This document shows positions 37,291 to 49,047 of a DNA stretch of 64,000 nt, one piece after another. Within the stretch, counting starts at the first letter, position 1. Each line of letters starts with the position of its first letter. The notes beneath the pieces were generated by a model. It worked only from the letters and a program-made list of their open reading frames with translations, searched no databases and had not been told where the DNA came from. Source of the stretch: Begonia masoniana (Eukaryota; Streptophyta; Magnoliopsida; Cucurbitales; Begoniaceae). Made by a program: the position numbers and the translations under genes. Where the stretch lies: contig CM039510.1 in assembly GCA_022432975.1 (NCBI GenBank), forward strand, positions 8,009,387-8,073,386. The letters are read 5' to 3'.

Positions 37291-39930
37291 GTTAAAACTC
37301 TAGAAGACCCCCCTCCCCTCCCCTCCCTCCCTCTATCATTGTTTTTTTCTCTCTCAACTCATTTTCTCCTCCCTCCCTCTCTGCGTGCTCTCTCTCCAGG
37401 CGACGACGAACGCAAGCCGACGCCAACGACGAAACAACCAACATCATCTTCTGTTCTTCTCATTCCGAATACTAAACAGTGTATCCTTTAAATGCAAGCT
37501 AAGCTCGCCTATTTGTTTCGTTGCAGATGAATTAACAAAGAGAGACAGAAATTTGGGAAGCCATATTTAAAACTAATGCTCTCTGTTAACCAAAATCGTC
37601 TCGGATAACTGTTCATTTTTCACTTCTAAGAGAGAAATTTTTTACTATATTTTCTTAAATTTAAGATTAAAAGATACGTAAATGAGAATATTAGAAGTTT
37701 AGAAATAGATTGCAACAAACCTCGCAAACGCCATTGACGAGGTACCCAAAGAAGAATTACCAGAGCCAATCGCATCAGGAAGCAAAGAATCATAGAAGAA
37801 AGAAACCCACACTTTTCTGAGAGCTTCGTTGTCGGCATCGGCGTGAGAAGAGGAAAGAAAATCATCTGGTTCGCGTGGAGAAGAAGAGGAGAGGAAAATA
37901 AAATGGAGGGGGGTATTCTGCAGATTGGTTTTTCACGGAGAGAGAAAGATGGTAGTTTAGGAATTTTGAAAAGAATATGTTAAATTTAACTGAAAAATTG
38001 ACGGTAGGGTTTGAATTGCAAACGTTTTATACGTTAGTGTTTGATTTGGTACAAAAAAAACGTTAGGTACCAAATGGCCACTGACCCCATACGTTGGGGT
38101 CTAAATGGTACTTTTCCCTATATTTAATCTCTATAGAGTACCAAATATTTTTTCAAATATTTGTGAAATAAGAAAAATAACTGTGTATGGTATTTCTTGA
38201 TGTAAATGACAGGACGTGGGCCAAAAAATTATGTTGTTCATGCAACAAAGTAAGCGGGAAATGTGTGTTCTTTCTGCATCAGGGTCAATCTCTAATGCAG
38301 CTCTCCGACAGCCAGCCACATCAGGAGGTAATATCGCATATGAGGTAATTTTTTTTAACTGTCTAATATCAAATTTATTTTAATGCAATTATTGTTGATT
38401 TTATAGGGTCGTGTATAATATTTATATTTACTTCTCCTGCAGCTTAGTTTTTGTTGTCTCTAATACTAAGGGATTGAAATTTCAAATAGATACTTTTTTA
38501 ATATTATGTGCTGTAAATTATTTTCATTTTGTGTAAAGATTTAAATAATAGTTTTTTCCGAACATTAAGTTTTTTATCCTTACTCTGAAGTCAACCCACT
38601 TGGAATTGCTGCATTCATAAATTTGAAAGAAATGCATGATTCATGAAAAAATTGGAGTTGGTGGTGCTCATTTGAAATATATATATATAGAAATTTTCAA
38701 TTATTGTACCAAAATGCCTGTGGTTGATATTGATCTCGTTGAATGTTTCTTGAGTATTTTGAGATTTCATTAAATACTGATAATGGAAGATTCTTTCATG
38801 AAATTAAAAGATATCATTACTGTTGATAGCTTTTCAGATAACTCGACTGAATTATGTTTGGTGGAGTAAATTTTAGGCAATATGTAATTCTGTGTAAAGC
38901 TTCATTGGGTTTGAGCATCTTTAATTGCTCACCGTCTTATTTATTCTTTCTCTTAATACATTTTTGTTGCTGACGAAGAACATTACTTTCTTCTTTTGAA
39001 CCTGCGGTAATGAAATATCATTTATCAGGGTCGTTTTGAGATTATCTCACTAAGTGGATCATATGTGCGAACTGAGCTCGGAGGGAGGACCGGCGGCCTC
39101 AGTGTATGTCTGTCCAGTGCCGATGGCCAAATTGTTGGGGGAGGAGTTGGTGGGCCTTTGAAAGCCTTAGGACCCGTTCAGGTACCATTATCGATCAAAT
39201 CAATTTTTCGTGATATATTTCTGCCGCTGATCTTGTTTTAGATCATTAAGACTACAATCTGTTAAGTAAATTTTAAGACTTTCATAGAACTAATGCATTG
39301 TTTGATCTCGTATTTCGATTTGGAAACGCTTTTATTGTAAATTGAGATGTCTTATCCGTTTTATCGTTGAGAGTTGCATCAAGTTGGAAAATTGGAAAAT
39401 ATGAGATGTTGATCTATTTTTCTCTTGCTCTTTACACGTCTATGCGCCTATGTTAAAATCCTTACTCATTGGTAGGTCATTGTGGGTACATTTCAAATGG
39501 ACTCGAAGAAAGAAGCAATCAGCGGAGCAAAAGGCGATGCAGCTGTAAGCAAGTTGCCATCAATCGGTGGCCTATCAGGATCAAGTTTAGGCTATCGTTC
39601 AACAATCGAGCCGTCTGGTAGAAATCCCGTGAGGGGAAACGACGACGATCATCAAGTAATGGGCGGTAGCCATTTTATCCTTCAACCCCACGCCGTACAC
39701 TTCTCTTCACGATCCACCGATTGGAGGAACAGTTCAGATCCTACCGGCACCGCGGGTTATGAATTGGCAGGTAAAACGACCAAAACTTTACATATACGTT
39801 TACAGAAAGAATAAACTTACGCCTCCTAGGAAAGACATAATACCGGGTTTTGGTGATGTTTGCAGGAAGAGTCGGTCGTGGGGCAAACCAATCTCGAGAA
39901 AACGGAGACTACGATCAGATTCCGGACTAG
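34348..39930 (+). CDS. AT-hook motif nuclear-localized protein (AHL family)
   Basis: Six exons: 34348-34780, 35491-35543, 38213-38344, 39029-39181, 39476-39770 and 39866-39930, coding 376 residues. The N terminus is low-complexity (Gln/His run at 15-23, then Ser/Thr/Pro-rich). An AT-hook RRKRGRPRKYGT (core RGRP at 87-90) binds the minor groove of AT-rich DNA. A PPC/DUF296 domain runs from about 151 (FTPHVLNVAAGEDV) through CILSASGSISNAALRQPA, GRFEIISLSGSY and GGGVGGPLKALGPVQVIVGTF to about 266; PPC domains trimerise and recruit partners. A basic KKHRG patch at about 117 might be a second, degenerate hook. The multi-exon structure and length fit the intron-containing clade B; AHLs act in the nucleus in growth and chromatin control. 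Intron 2 (2.67 kb) contains a Mutator-like insertion. A truncated exon-1 copy is at 48936-49025. Confidence 0.93.
37047..38118. mobile_element. Mutator-like element (possible Pack-MULE) in AHL intron 2
   Basis: 1072 bp, flanked by a perfect 9-bp duplication TATATTTAA (37038-37046 and 38119-38127). TIRs of about 165-170 bp: left GGGAAAAGTACCATTTAGAC and right ...GTCTAAATGGTACTTTTCCC. TIR-internal sequence (GCAATTCAAACCCTACCGTC, then AAACTACTCTC) is clearly related to the element at 30458-30954. A (CT)38 tract lies at 37213-37288. The non-TIR interior (37290-37940) has higher coding potential: on the minus strand, about 37910-37690, an open frame includes LRKVWVSFFYDSLLPDAIG followed by a GT donor-like site. 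This may be a captured host exon; its source is not recognised. No transposase. Confidence 0.85.
37213..37288. repeat. (CT)38 microsatellite in the Mutator-like element
   Basis: Thirty-eight uninterrupted CT units at the inner edge of the left TIR. Confidence 0.95.
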
Positions 39931-40334
39931 GAAGTGGGGAAGTTAAGGAAGTAGATGAATGTATTTATATATATATGTGTATGACAAGTAGGGAATGAGA
40001 AAAATCAGAGCAAGCTTTGTTTTTATCTTTTGTTTTTTGGTATGCTTTCTAGTAAGCAGAAAAGCAACCAACACCGCACTATACAGTTTCTTTTGAGGTG
40101 ATGGATGCCCACACAAAAATGCCTTTTGTTAAAATGTCTATTTTTACTTGCTTTTCTTTGTCTTCTTTTGATTTTTGACTTTCTTTCATATTCTGTCCAT
40201 TTTTGCAAAAATAGTACTTCTTGATGGATGGATTGGAATGTATGTTACAATTTTATCATTTCTTCAAATAAAATAAAAAACATAAAGTCTTAATTTTTTT
40301 TTAGAATTATATTATGTTTACGCTCATATATTTA

Positions 40335-41180
40335 GGGTAATTATCGATTTGAACCCTGTACTATATACGGTTTTTCAATTCGCCCCCTGTATTAAAAAAA
40401 TCGGCAAACCGAACCCTGTACTTTGTTTCTGTTATCAGTTTTGACCTTCGATTAACAATTTTATTAAACTCTCATTAAAAAAACTACCAAACGATCTTCG
40501 ATTCAGTTGAAATTTTTACATATGTTCACTATTTAATGAAAAGATAATATGAAAATTTTCGTGATTTTTTAACACATGTACGATTTATTGTAATTTTATT
40601 TTAGTATTTTATAAAAATATTATAATAAATTATACAAATTTTAAACAATCACGACAATTTTTCTATTATCTACCCATGATAGGTTGAACATGTGAAAATG
40701 TTTTCAAATAAATAAAATATCGTTTCGTATTTGTTTAAAAATTAATTTATAAAATAAAGAAGAAAATGAGATTAATTTTAAAAAATAACAAAAGATATTG
40801 GATTTATTTGAAACTTTTTTCACATGTTTACCACATTATTGGTAGATAATAGAAATATTTTCATAATTTTTTAAAACTTGTATGATTTATTATAATATTT
40901 TTATAAAATACTAAAATAAAATTACAATAAATTGTACATTTGTTAAAAAATCTCAAAAATTTTCAGATTATCTTCTCATTAACTAGTGAACATGTGGTAA
41001 ACATTTCAACTAAATTCAAGATCGTTTGGTAGTTTTTTCAATGAGGGTTTAATGAAATTGTTGATTGAAGGTCAAAACTGATAACAGAATCAAAGTACAG
41101 GGTTCGGTTTGTCGCTTTTTTTAGTACATGGGGCAAATTGAAAAAACGTGTATAGTACAGGGTTCAAATCGATAATTATC
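40335..41180. mobile_element. Foldback element, almost entirely inverted repeat
   Basis: About 846 bp, with arms of roughly 400 bp (40335-40735 and 40790-41180) that are reverse complements over nearly their whole length with scattered mismatches. Examples: GTAATTATCGATTTGAACCC with GGGTTCAAATCGATAATTAT, and CTACCAAACGATCTT with AAGATCGTTTGGTAG. Flanking ATATATTTA and ATATTTTAA are only a weak 9-bp match. No coding sequence. It lies about 400 bp downstream of the AHL stop codon. Confidence 0.75.
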
Positions 41181-41345
41181 ATATTTTAATTTATTAAAAT
41201 ACTCGTTCGGTTTACTTCTCGTAATTTTAAAATTTTCCAGAAAGTCTTCATAATTCTAATTCTGTTTCCAACGCTCTGTCGATTAAATTTTCGTCGATAA
41301 CTTTCAATTACAATAGCATCCGGATCCTATTTTCATCTGGCGTTT

Positions 41346-43090
41346 GTCATTTATCAGAATCTAAAATGCATGGAACTGCTTCCCAGATGGGGCAACAGGT
41401 AACATAGGTGTCCTGGCACGGAGTGTACTGCCCCGACTTAGTTCTTTCTTTCGATGGCTTTGCAATTTTAACAAGACCTTTTAACTCTCACCTTCCCATA
41501 GTCGGTTGCTAACAAAAAAATCTGTATATTAACAGTTCCAGGATTAATTGCCACTCGTTTTTTTCCACAGCTCCACCCCATTCCTCAAAACTCACACATT
41601 ACAACCACAATAGTAATCTTCTGGCAAAAAACGAAATTTATGGTGGAGGTAAATTTCTTTATTTAGGCAAGAAAGACTAAAACGAAAAGAAGACATGTCA
41701 TATCCTAATTAGCAGTCAGACAACCAACGTGACGGACCAATATTCTAACCTGTCAAATACTTGTGCATTTTTCAACTCTTCAGAGCACAGGCCTTTCTCA
41801 AATCCAATCACGCTCGCCCGCATCATCATCTGCACACTCTTCTGCTAACTCATACCTACACTCACAATACGAAAAAGATTGAATCAGAAATGTAGCGGCC
41901 TTCGAATCAATGCATAACCCTCTGTAATGTCACTCAAACTACGTCATAGATTTTCTGTTTTCAGCTCCTCTGAATCTACACATCTTTCCATTTCGCTGCC
42001 TGGAGAACTACATCTATCTAATTCATGAAAAAAAGATCCACGTTCTTAGGTCATCCTTTTTCACCTTATACAGGAAACAGAGGTAAGACTTCCGCCTCTA
42101 ATGAACCTCATTGTGGTTGAAAATATTCTAGGCAGTGGAAAATGTAAACGTGGGAACTGATAATGCGAAAGCTTCCACCAACTTCTCGCTTGATGTACTG
42201 CTTAAGTAAGCAATACACACTATCTAGCGTGAAACGATAAACTAAATAATATAAACACTAGTTTTATGAAAAATTCCTTATTAATATCAATTTTCTATTT
42301 TATTTCCACGCCACGAAAAAATATATCCGATCGAGATCCCCCAAATGATAGCCAATTTATAATCGCTGACAAAATTTCAAGAAACATCCTTGAAACGACC
42401 TTTGGTTCCTTATCCAATCTCCATTATAAATATTGTTACCAAAGAGACACAATATTTTTCACAGAACGAAGCAAACAGAAACACCAACAATTCAACAAAG
42501 AACTGTTCATAAACTTATCCTTAGACCCTACTATCAAAACTAGAAATGTACCAATAACTTTCCTAGCACGTCCTATGCGGTGAAATAACATTTGATCCAC
42601 CAATTTCTCGAACAATATAAATCGGATATCAGAAAAATGGACAACACTACAGTACAGTAAAATCACGTATTCAAAATACACGGAAGCTTGCCAACTGATA
42701 CCATCATCTTTCACAAATCAGAGCTGAATCCAAAATACATGAAAAACCGCACTGCTGCACATTCCTAAAACAAAGAATCAATGATACCGGAATATAGACA
42801 AGACCTCACGCTTTCACAATGCCTTAGAAATGAAGTCTGAGCTATATAATGCGAAAGTTCGATCAAGAAGATTTGCCAAAGCTAACAGCACCATAAACGG
42901 ATTGTACGAAGCGACAAACGATTCTCTACGAAACTTGTTCCCATAGCTTCTAGCGAGAGCAACTTTCACTGTCGACATTGGTGAATGATTGAAGCATCTA
43001 GTGAACGGCGAAAATGATCGCGGAAGATAGGATAGTTGATGCAGATGGGCGGAGAGGAGAAATGAAACCTGAATCGGAGAGATTTAAGAA
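41346..43090 (-). pseudogene. Partial TH2 copy (exons 1-3) with many indels
   Basis: Matches TH2 from within exon 3 back through exon 1 on the minus strand; exons 4-6 are absent because the duplication starts inside exon 3. Exon 1, about 42810-43090, contains about a dozen indels per 180 bp relative to 28309-28490. It cannot encode a protein as written. It is most likely an assembly product or an unpolished recent duplicate, not an old pseudogene. Confidence 0.85.
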
Positions 43091-46000
43091 AAGGGGCCGA
43101 TTCTTGAATTGGAAGGGGGAAAGCTCCGAGCCATCAAGGAAAGATAGAAGGCCGCGGTTGCTTTTATACAGAGAGCGGCAGAGGAAGAGTAAGAGAGAGA
43201 GAAGAGGGAGACGGTCGGGAAGAGAAATTGTAGTAGAATCAAATATTTTAACAATTAAAATTTCTTATAAAATCGGGTAATTAATGTAGACACCTCAAGT
43301 TAGTGTTTTTTTTCTCCAAAAAAATTTAAACTTTCAATCTTAATTTCAACACATTAACCTATTAAAAATCTAGATAATAAACTCTGTCGGCTTAGTCCGA
43401 TCTTTGTTCGTTCTCAAAAAACGGCATAGAACAATTGTTTTTTCTCAACAACTGGTCGTCTTTATTTTCCAGTGTCCCGTTCACATTGGTACACGAGCAG
43501 ATCAACGCACATTGTTTAGAGTAAACACCGTCCGTTACTGTGCTTCACTGTGCTCAGAACGGTCGCTGTCAAGACGACTAGGTCGACTGTTTTCCCCCCC
43601 GCAAATAGTCGACCGGTCGTCGAGAACACTCGCCGTTCTAATATATTCACTATTCGTTGGTAAACTGAAGACAAGAACGATCGCTATCACGATAATTGTT
43701 TGCCGTTTCACGAGTAACAATTGATCTGTCAGGCTATGACCATATGGTTGAAAATGAAGGCGTAGAAGGGTCGAACGAACTTCGGAAAGGCAAGAGAGGA
43801 GCTAGAACTAATGAAAATAAAATTATCATAATTATGAATTGCCATGCAGTATCATAAATAAATTTTAAAATTTTAATTTTAAAAGTCCCCGTTATAACGC
43901 GGACCTTAACTACCCTAAACATTTTCCAGAGACCAGAGAAGTTTGCGATGACATTAACGTGCCCCCCCATCGGTCGCCATCGTACTTCTTCATTGTTTGG
44001 TACATGGTCGACTGGAATTAAACCATGATTTGAACTCTTTTTTCTCGGCCGTTCGTTATCTTCTTCTTAGGTTTGTCTTGCACACGTCTCTGTTTTAGTC
44101 GCTCAGACGTCTTTTTCCACGCATTGTCGATTCATAGACCGGTCTTCCACCTGGTTCCCTCGTTCAAGTTTGTCCTCTGTAAAAGATTCGACCACATTCT
44201 TGACGACGATTGAGTCAGTACGCGCTCCACAATCCGCTTTTTTTTTCCGGCCATTGATTTGACCTCTTTTTCAATATTCATCAAAAGACCGATCCTTCTT
44301 CAACTTCGAACCTCGCTTCTTCCAGGTCGCCATGAGTTGGTTAAGGTTCTTCACCTCGAATCCTAACTTTATGTTATGATTAAGAAAAAGTGCTGACTGA
44401 TATTAGGAGTTTGAATCCACCAGAATTCTCGATTGAAAGTAATTACTAAATCACAATTTATTATCTTCAAACCATTTAATTTTTCAAACTCTTTTGATTA
44501 CATCTTCCATTACTATTCGGTAGTATCTAACATTTACATAAACGGAATGACTGACGCGCCACCCTGTCCAATTCTCCGGTTCCTTTAATATCTCTTGGCA
44601 TTCCTCCTCTTTACTTTAGCCGTCACGTCCGGTGGCCTCCGCAAAGGTGGAAAGCGATATATTATTTTAACTATTTAACTTTTATCATATTATTATATGA
44701 ATAGTAATAGTACGTTGATTTTTTAACTTCCTATTAAAAATGATCTTTTTAATATAATATAAGACTATACTTACCCACACATCAAAATTTCAAATTTTAA
44801 GAGAGAAACAATGATGATTATAATAATATTTACAATAATAATACTGTATGTTTCCGCCTCTTAAAATATGACCTGATCCAATACTCTTATGCATAATGTA
44901 ATAGCATTACTTATGAAAAAAAGTTCAATTTACTTATTAACCCCCAGCCGTTAGGTCAAGTGTCCCATACGTTTATTTTTGACAATCAAGCCCCCTATGG
45001 TACTCAGTTTGCAATTCACCCCGCCCCGTCAATTTTTTTTTCAATAAATTTTTGGCACGTGGCCTTTAAAATCCCCAAACTACCATTTTCCGCTCGCTCT
45101 CTCTCTCCTCTCTCCTCTCCATTCCTCTCGTCTCCTCCTCTCTCTCCTCTCTCCTCGCATCTCCTCTGTCATTCGACTTCGACGCGTCGGTGAATTTCAT
45201 TGGTTCGTTTGGAGAGGGAGGGAGGGGGGAGGGAAGATGAACAAAGATAGTTTTTGAGATTTTAATTGCACGTGCAAAGAGCACGCGGTGTCAATTTAAG
45301 GAAAAATGGACGGATGTCGAATTGCAAACGACGTCACCGATAAGGCTGATTTTGTCAAATAAACTATGCCAATTACCATTGCCCATAATTTGGGGGCTAA
45401 ATTGACTTTTTCACTTAATTATTTATATTATTGCACTCGGATGATTGACACTTCATGAATATTTGAATATATCCAATAATAGAGTACAATCGCAGTATTC
45501 TTTTAAAAAACTTGAAAAGAAAATTAAACACTATTAATAATTTCAAATTAAGCAATAAAGCATTAATCATAATCATTTCAACATTAAAATTTAACCTTTA
45601 GAATGAATGACAATCCATTAGACTGTAACAAACAATAATACTTTAACGTCTTTTAAATTCATAACTCCAAATCAAATGGAGATCTAGATTTTTTTTAAAA
45701 AAAATTTCCATGTTGCCATCTATTCGACATCATCTATTTGGGTTCTTTTATTCATGCATAAAGCGTTCATAGCAAATATAAATTTAGGTTTAATTTCATT
45801 AGTTCCGTAAAAAATTTTATGATTGTATTTTCGTTTATATAAAAAAAATTACTTTTTATTATTATAAGAAAATGTATTAAAAGAAAAAAGATGTTGACAA
45901 GTTACATACACAAAAACAATTTTAAAATTATTTATGGGTACGATTAATAATCTATAGACCTTGTTTATTTTCATTATTTTCTTCAATGTTTTAATTAAGC

Positions 46001-48935
46001 CTACGATCGTGAAGTATAGTTGCGACCAAATTGTTTCGAATAAGCGTGTAGATTTTTGTATGGACCAACAGTTTAGCATTTAAGTAAGTTTGATTAATTT
46101 GCCAAATTTCCATCTTAACTATGCCAAAATAATTTCTATTTTTATGTTTGTTGTTTTTTTAAGCTTAAACAGGTTGTCATTTGCCCACATAAGCCATAAT
46201 ATTTCTTCGCGATACCCAAACTGGCAGAACGGCTGAGTTTGAAAAAGTTTAACCTTACCCGAGCTAATGAGCCCACCTTATAGCTTGACAAAAAAAATTT
46301 CAACCAGAACTAGTTCACCCGAGCCACATGGTGGACGCAGCCCCTAGCCAGTCGGGGCCAAACGAGCCTAGCAAACCACCAAACACCACATAAATATTTT
46401 TTCAATCAGATTAAATGTAACTATATGTAAAAAATAAAACTTATATAATTATGTAAGTATCATTATAATGGTCACAAATATAACTATTAGTTGTTTAGTT
46501 AACGAAAATTATTTTTATTAAATAAAACCAAAATGACATGTCTTTAGGAAAAAAATTGTTTGGATTATCTAAAATAAAAAGTATACATAAAATCATTACA
46601 ATATTTGATAATTGTATTCTGTACAAATTATTCTCATACTACTAGTCGGTAATATATAATGTCACTCATTTTCAAGTGAATGTAACAAACTAGTCGACCT
46701 GCGCAGAGCTGAAAAAAGTTTTGTCACCCGAACCTAGCGAGTTAAACCAGGCATCCTCAACGAGCCTGACAAAAAAAAAAAAAAAAATAACCAAGGTTCT
46801 AATCGACATAGCAAGTAAAAATAAACGCGCCGAGCCTGGCCTTGTTCTACATATCGAGCAGGCCTTCTACATATCGTCCTTGGTTCATCCTACATTTACT
46901 AAGCCAAAACACAATTTTTTTTCCAGTCTTTTCTCTTTGGTTTGAGAGTTTAGAGAAGAGAGAGCCCCCAACTTCTTTTATGTATTACAACAACTTATTG
47001 CAAGCGTGGTGTTAATTTAATCTTATATAATGTGAAGTGTTAGTCAAATATATGACTAACTTTCCTTAAAATCAAGTGACGACTCATACACTACTGTTCA
47101 AATAATCAAGGAGAGCGAAACATATAATTATCCTTAGCAGAACTTGTTTTATAAAAAGAATGAATATAAGAATATTTACAAACCAATCCATTATGACATT
47201 TAAAAATATAACATTTAGAATAATATTTGTCTAAGTTGATGCTACATATGTATAAGTCCTTGTACTCCCATACATGTATTAGATCATTTCATTATTAATA
47301 ATGAACTAGATCTGTACGAATTAGTGTGGACCCAATCAGACCGGCAAAAAAACAACAACGTTTATGAATCAAACTGATGATCAAAATTGTTAAAAACCGA
47401 ACCGAACCATGAGTCAAAAAAAACAATTCGACCCTCCGCCCAAATATGTTAACATCCGGACCAAATCAAATTGTAAAAAATCATCCAGCCCCTATTAAAA
47501 AAAAAGGTCCAAACCTTACCAACCAAATTCGCAAAACCTCAACCCAAACAATAAAAATGTAATATTTTTTTTAAATTTTTTTTTTAAAAGGTAGAGTCAC
47601 TAGGACAACCGTGAACACAGTCATTTTAAGGTTCTGTTTCCGGAATTCCACAGTTCCAGTTCCTTTCTGGAGTGAAACCCATATTGTGGTTCCCCCCCTA
47701 TAAGATCTGACAGACGTGTCACTTACGTGATTGTCGTTGTAAAAAAAACAAAAAAAAACAAAACATTTTTTTTGCCAAGTAATTTAATGCCCCTACAATC
47801 ACTCAAGAAGAGCCTAACACTTTAAAACATAATTTATAACTTAAAACCGATTCAACAAACCACCGACAGTCTAGAAGTGTCGGTTTGGTTCAATTCAGCT
47901 AAAAAAAAAAATAAAAATGCGTTTTTCATGACTGGAGACCATCATCCCCAATCTCTTCCTCATTCTGCCCACCCAAAACGTCCCTGTGAATCTTTTTGGT
48001 TTCTCGCTGAAAATGTCCCAAGCAAATGACAGGAAAACACTGTCTATTCATGACGGTGGCACTACCATTCAATCTTTGATCAGGTAAAACACAGTTCTAA
48101 AGTATTGTTAAAACAAATTTTATTTTAAAATATTATTGGAACGTTAATTTTCCCGTTTTACAACCAAATCAGATTAAATGAAAAAATAAAAATAATTATT
48201 TTTTTAAAAAAAGAATATAGGTATAAATAGAGGCATATTTTTTTGGAAATCTTAAATATATTTCCTAATTCTTTTAATTTACAACTAATGTTAATTTAAG
48301 CCATTTTTATATGTGTACTTCATATTTTATTTTACATAAATAATATTTTTAATTTCTCGTAATTTATTTTAAAGGTAATTGTCAATAAAAATCTTAAACG
48401 AAGGTCATTGACAAAAAAAACTTCACAATATATATGACTTAAACACAAAACAACTGCTTACAAACTTATTCATATTCGCTGAATAACTAACAATACACAG
48501 TCACCCGCAGTTAAAATGCAGGCAACTGCATCCGAAGGATTGACTTGTTACTATAGATAATTTTAAGGGTTGTTTTGTTACCGAAGATAGTTTATAGATT
48601 TAGTTTGACACTGATTCTTAATTTAAAAGTTTTTTTTTTTTTTATTTTTTGTTATTATTTATACGAAGTCATAAGATACCGAGATTTTACGAAATAGAAT
48701 TAAACATAAAATGACAAATAACAAGATTCTTGCGTACCAGATTCAACCATATATGATACTATGCAATTGGAAATAGCAATGAAAAATGGCAATTCTGATA
48801 ATAAATAAATATTATTAATATAAAAATACTCGACTATTGCAATAAATAGCAGGTACTTTCTTTAAATTTTTTTTCTCTCATCTCTCATCTCCTCTCTCTC
48901 TGCTCTTCTCCAATTCTCTCTCTAGACCTTTCCCA

Positions 48936-49025
48936 ATGGAGCGAATGAAAACCCACATCAGCACCACTACCACCTCCGCAGCACATCATCACCCACCCCC
49001 ACCAAGCCCCACCACTTGCTCAACC
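48936..49025 (+). pseudogene. Truncated copy of AHL exon 1
   Basis: Starts with an ATG in the same context as 34348 and follows the exon through the Gln/His and Ser/Thr stretch for about 90 bases with several indels. It then stops abruptly at Gypsy pol sequence. No AT-hook or PPC portion is present. Confidence 0.8.
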
Positions 49026-49047
49026 ACCAACACGCGATAAGCTAAAG

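Larger units (their letters stand above)
41346..49025. repeat. Noisy second copy of 26793-34440
   Basis: This 7.7-kb block follows 26793-34440 in order and orientation: TH2 exons 3 (part), 2 and 1, the TCGAC motif cluster, the small hypothetical frame, the Mutator-like MITE (about 44916-45415), the GAGCC hAT element (about 46207-46890), the hAT MITE (about 47327-47700), the foldback element and the start of AHL exon 1. It differs by very frequent one- to few-base insertions and deletions, spread evenly over exons, introns and repeats, with homopolymers altered and CT tracts interrupted. Every duplicated frame is destroyed. That pattern is typical of uncorrected long-read sequence, not of evolutionary divergence. 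Confidence 0.9.

Noticed and set aside
41346..49025. Ancient segmental duplication with decayed TH2 and AHL genes
   Set aside because: Old divergence would be mostly substitutions with exons better preserved. Here indels dominate evenly and homopolymers vary, which points to sequencing error.
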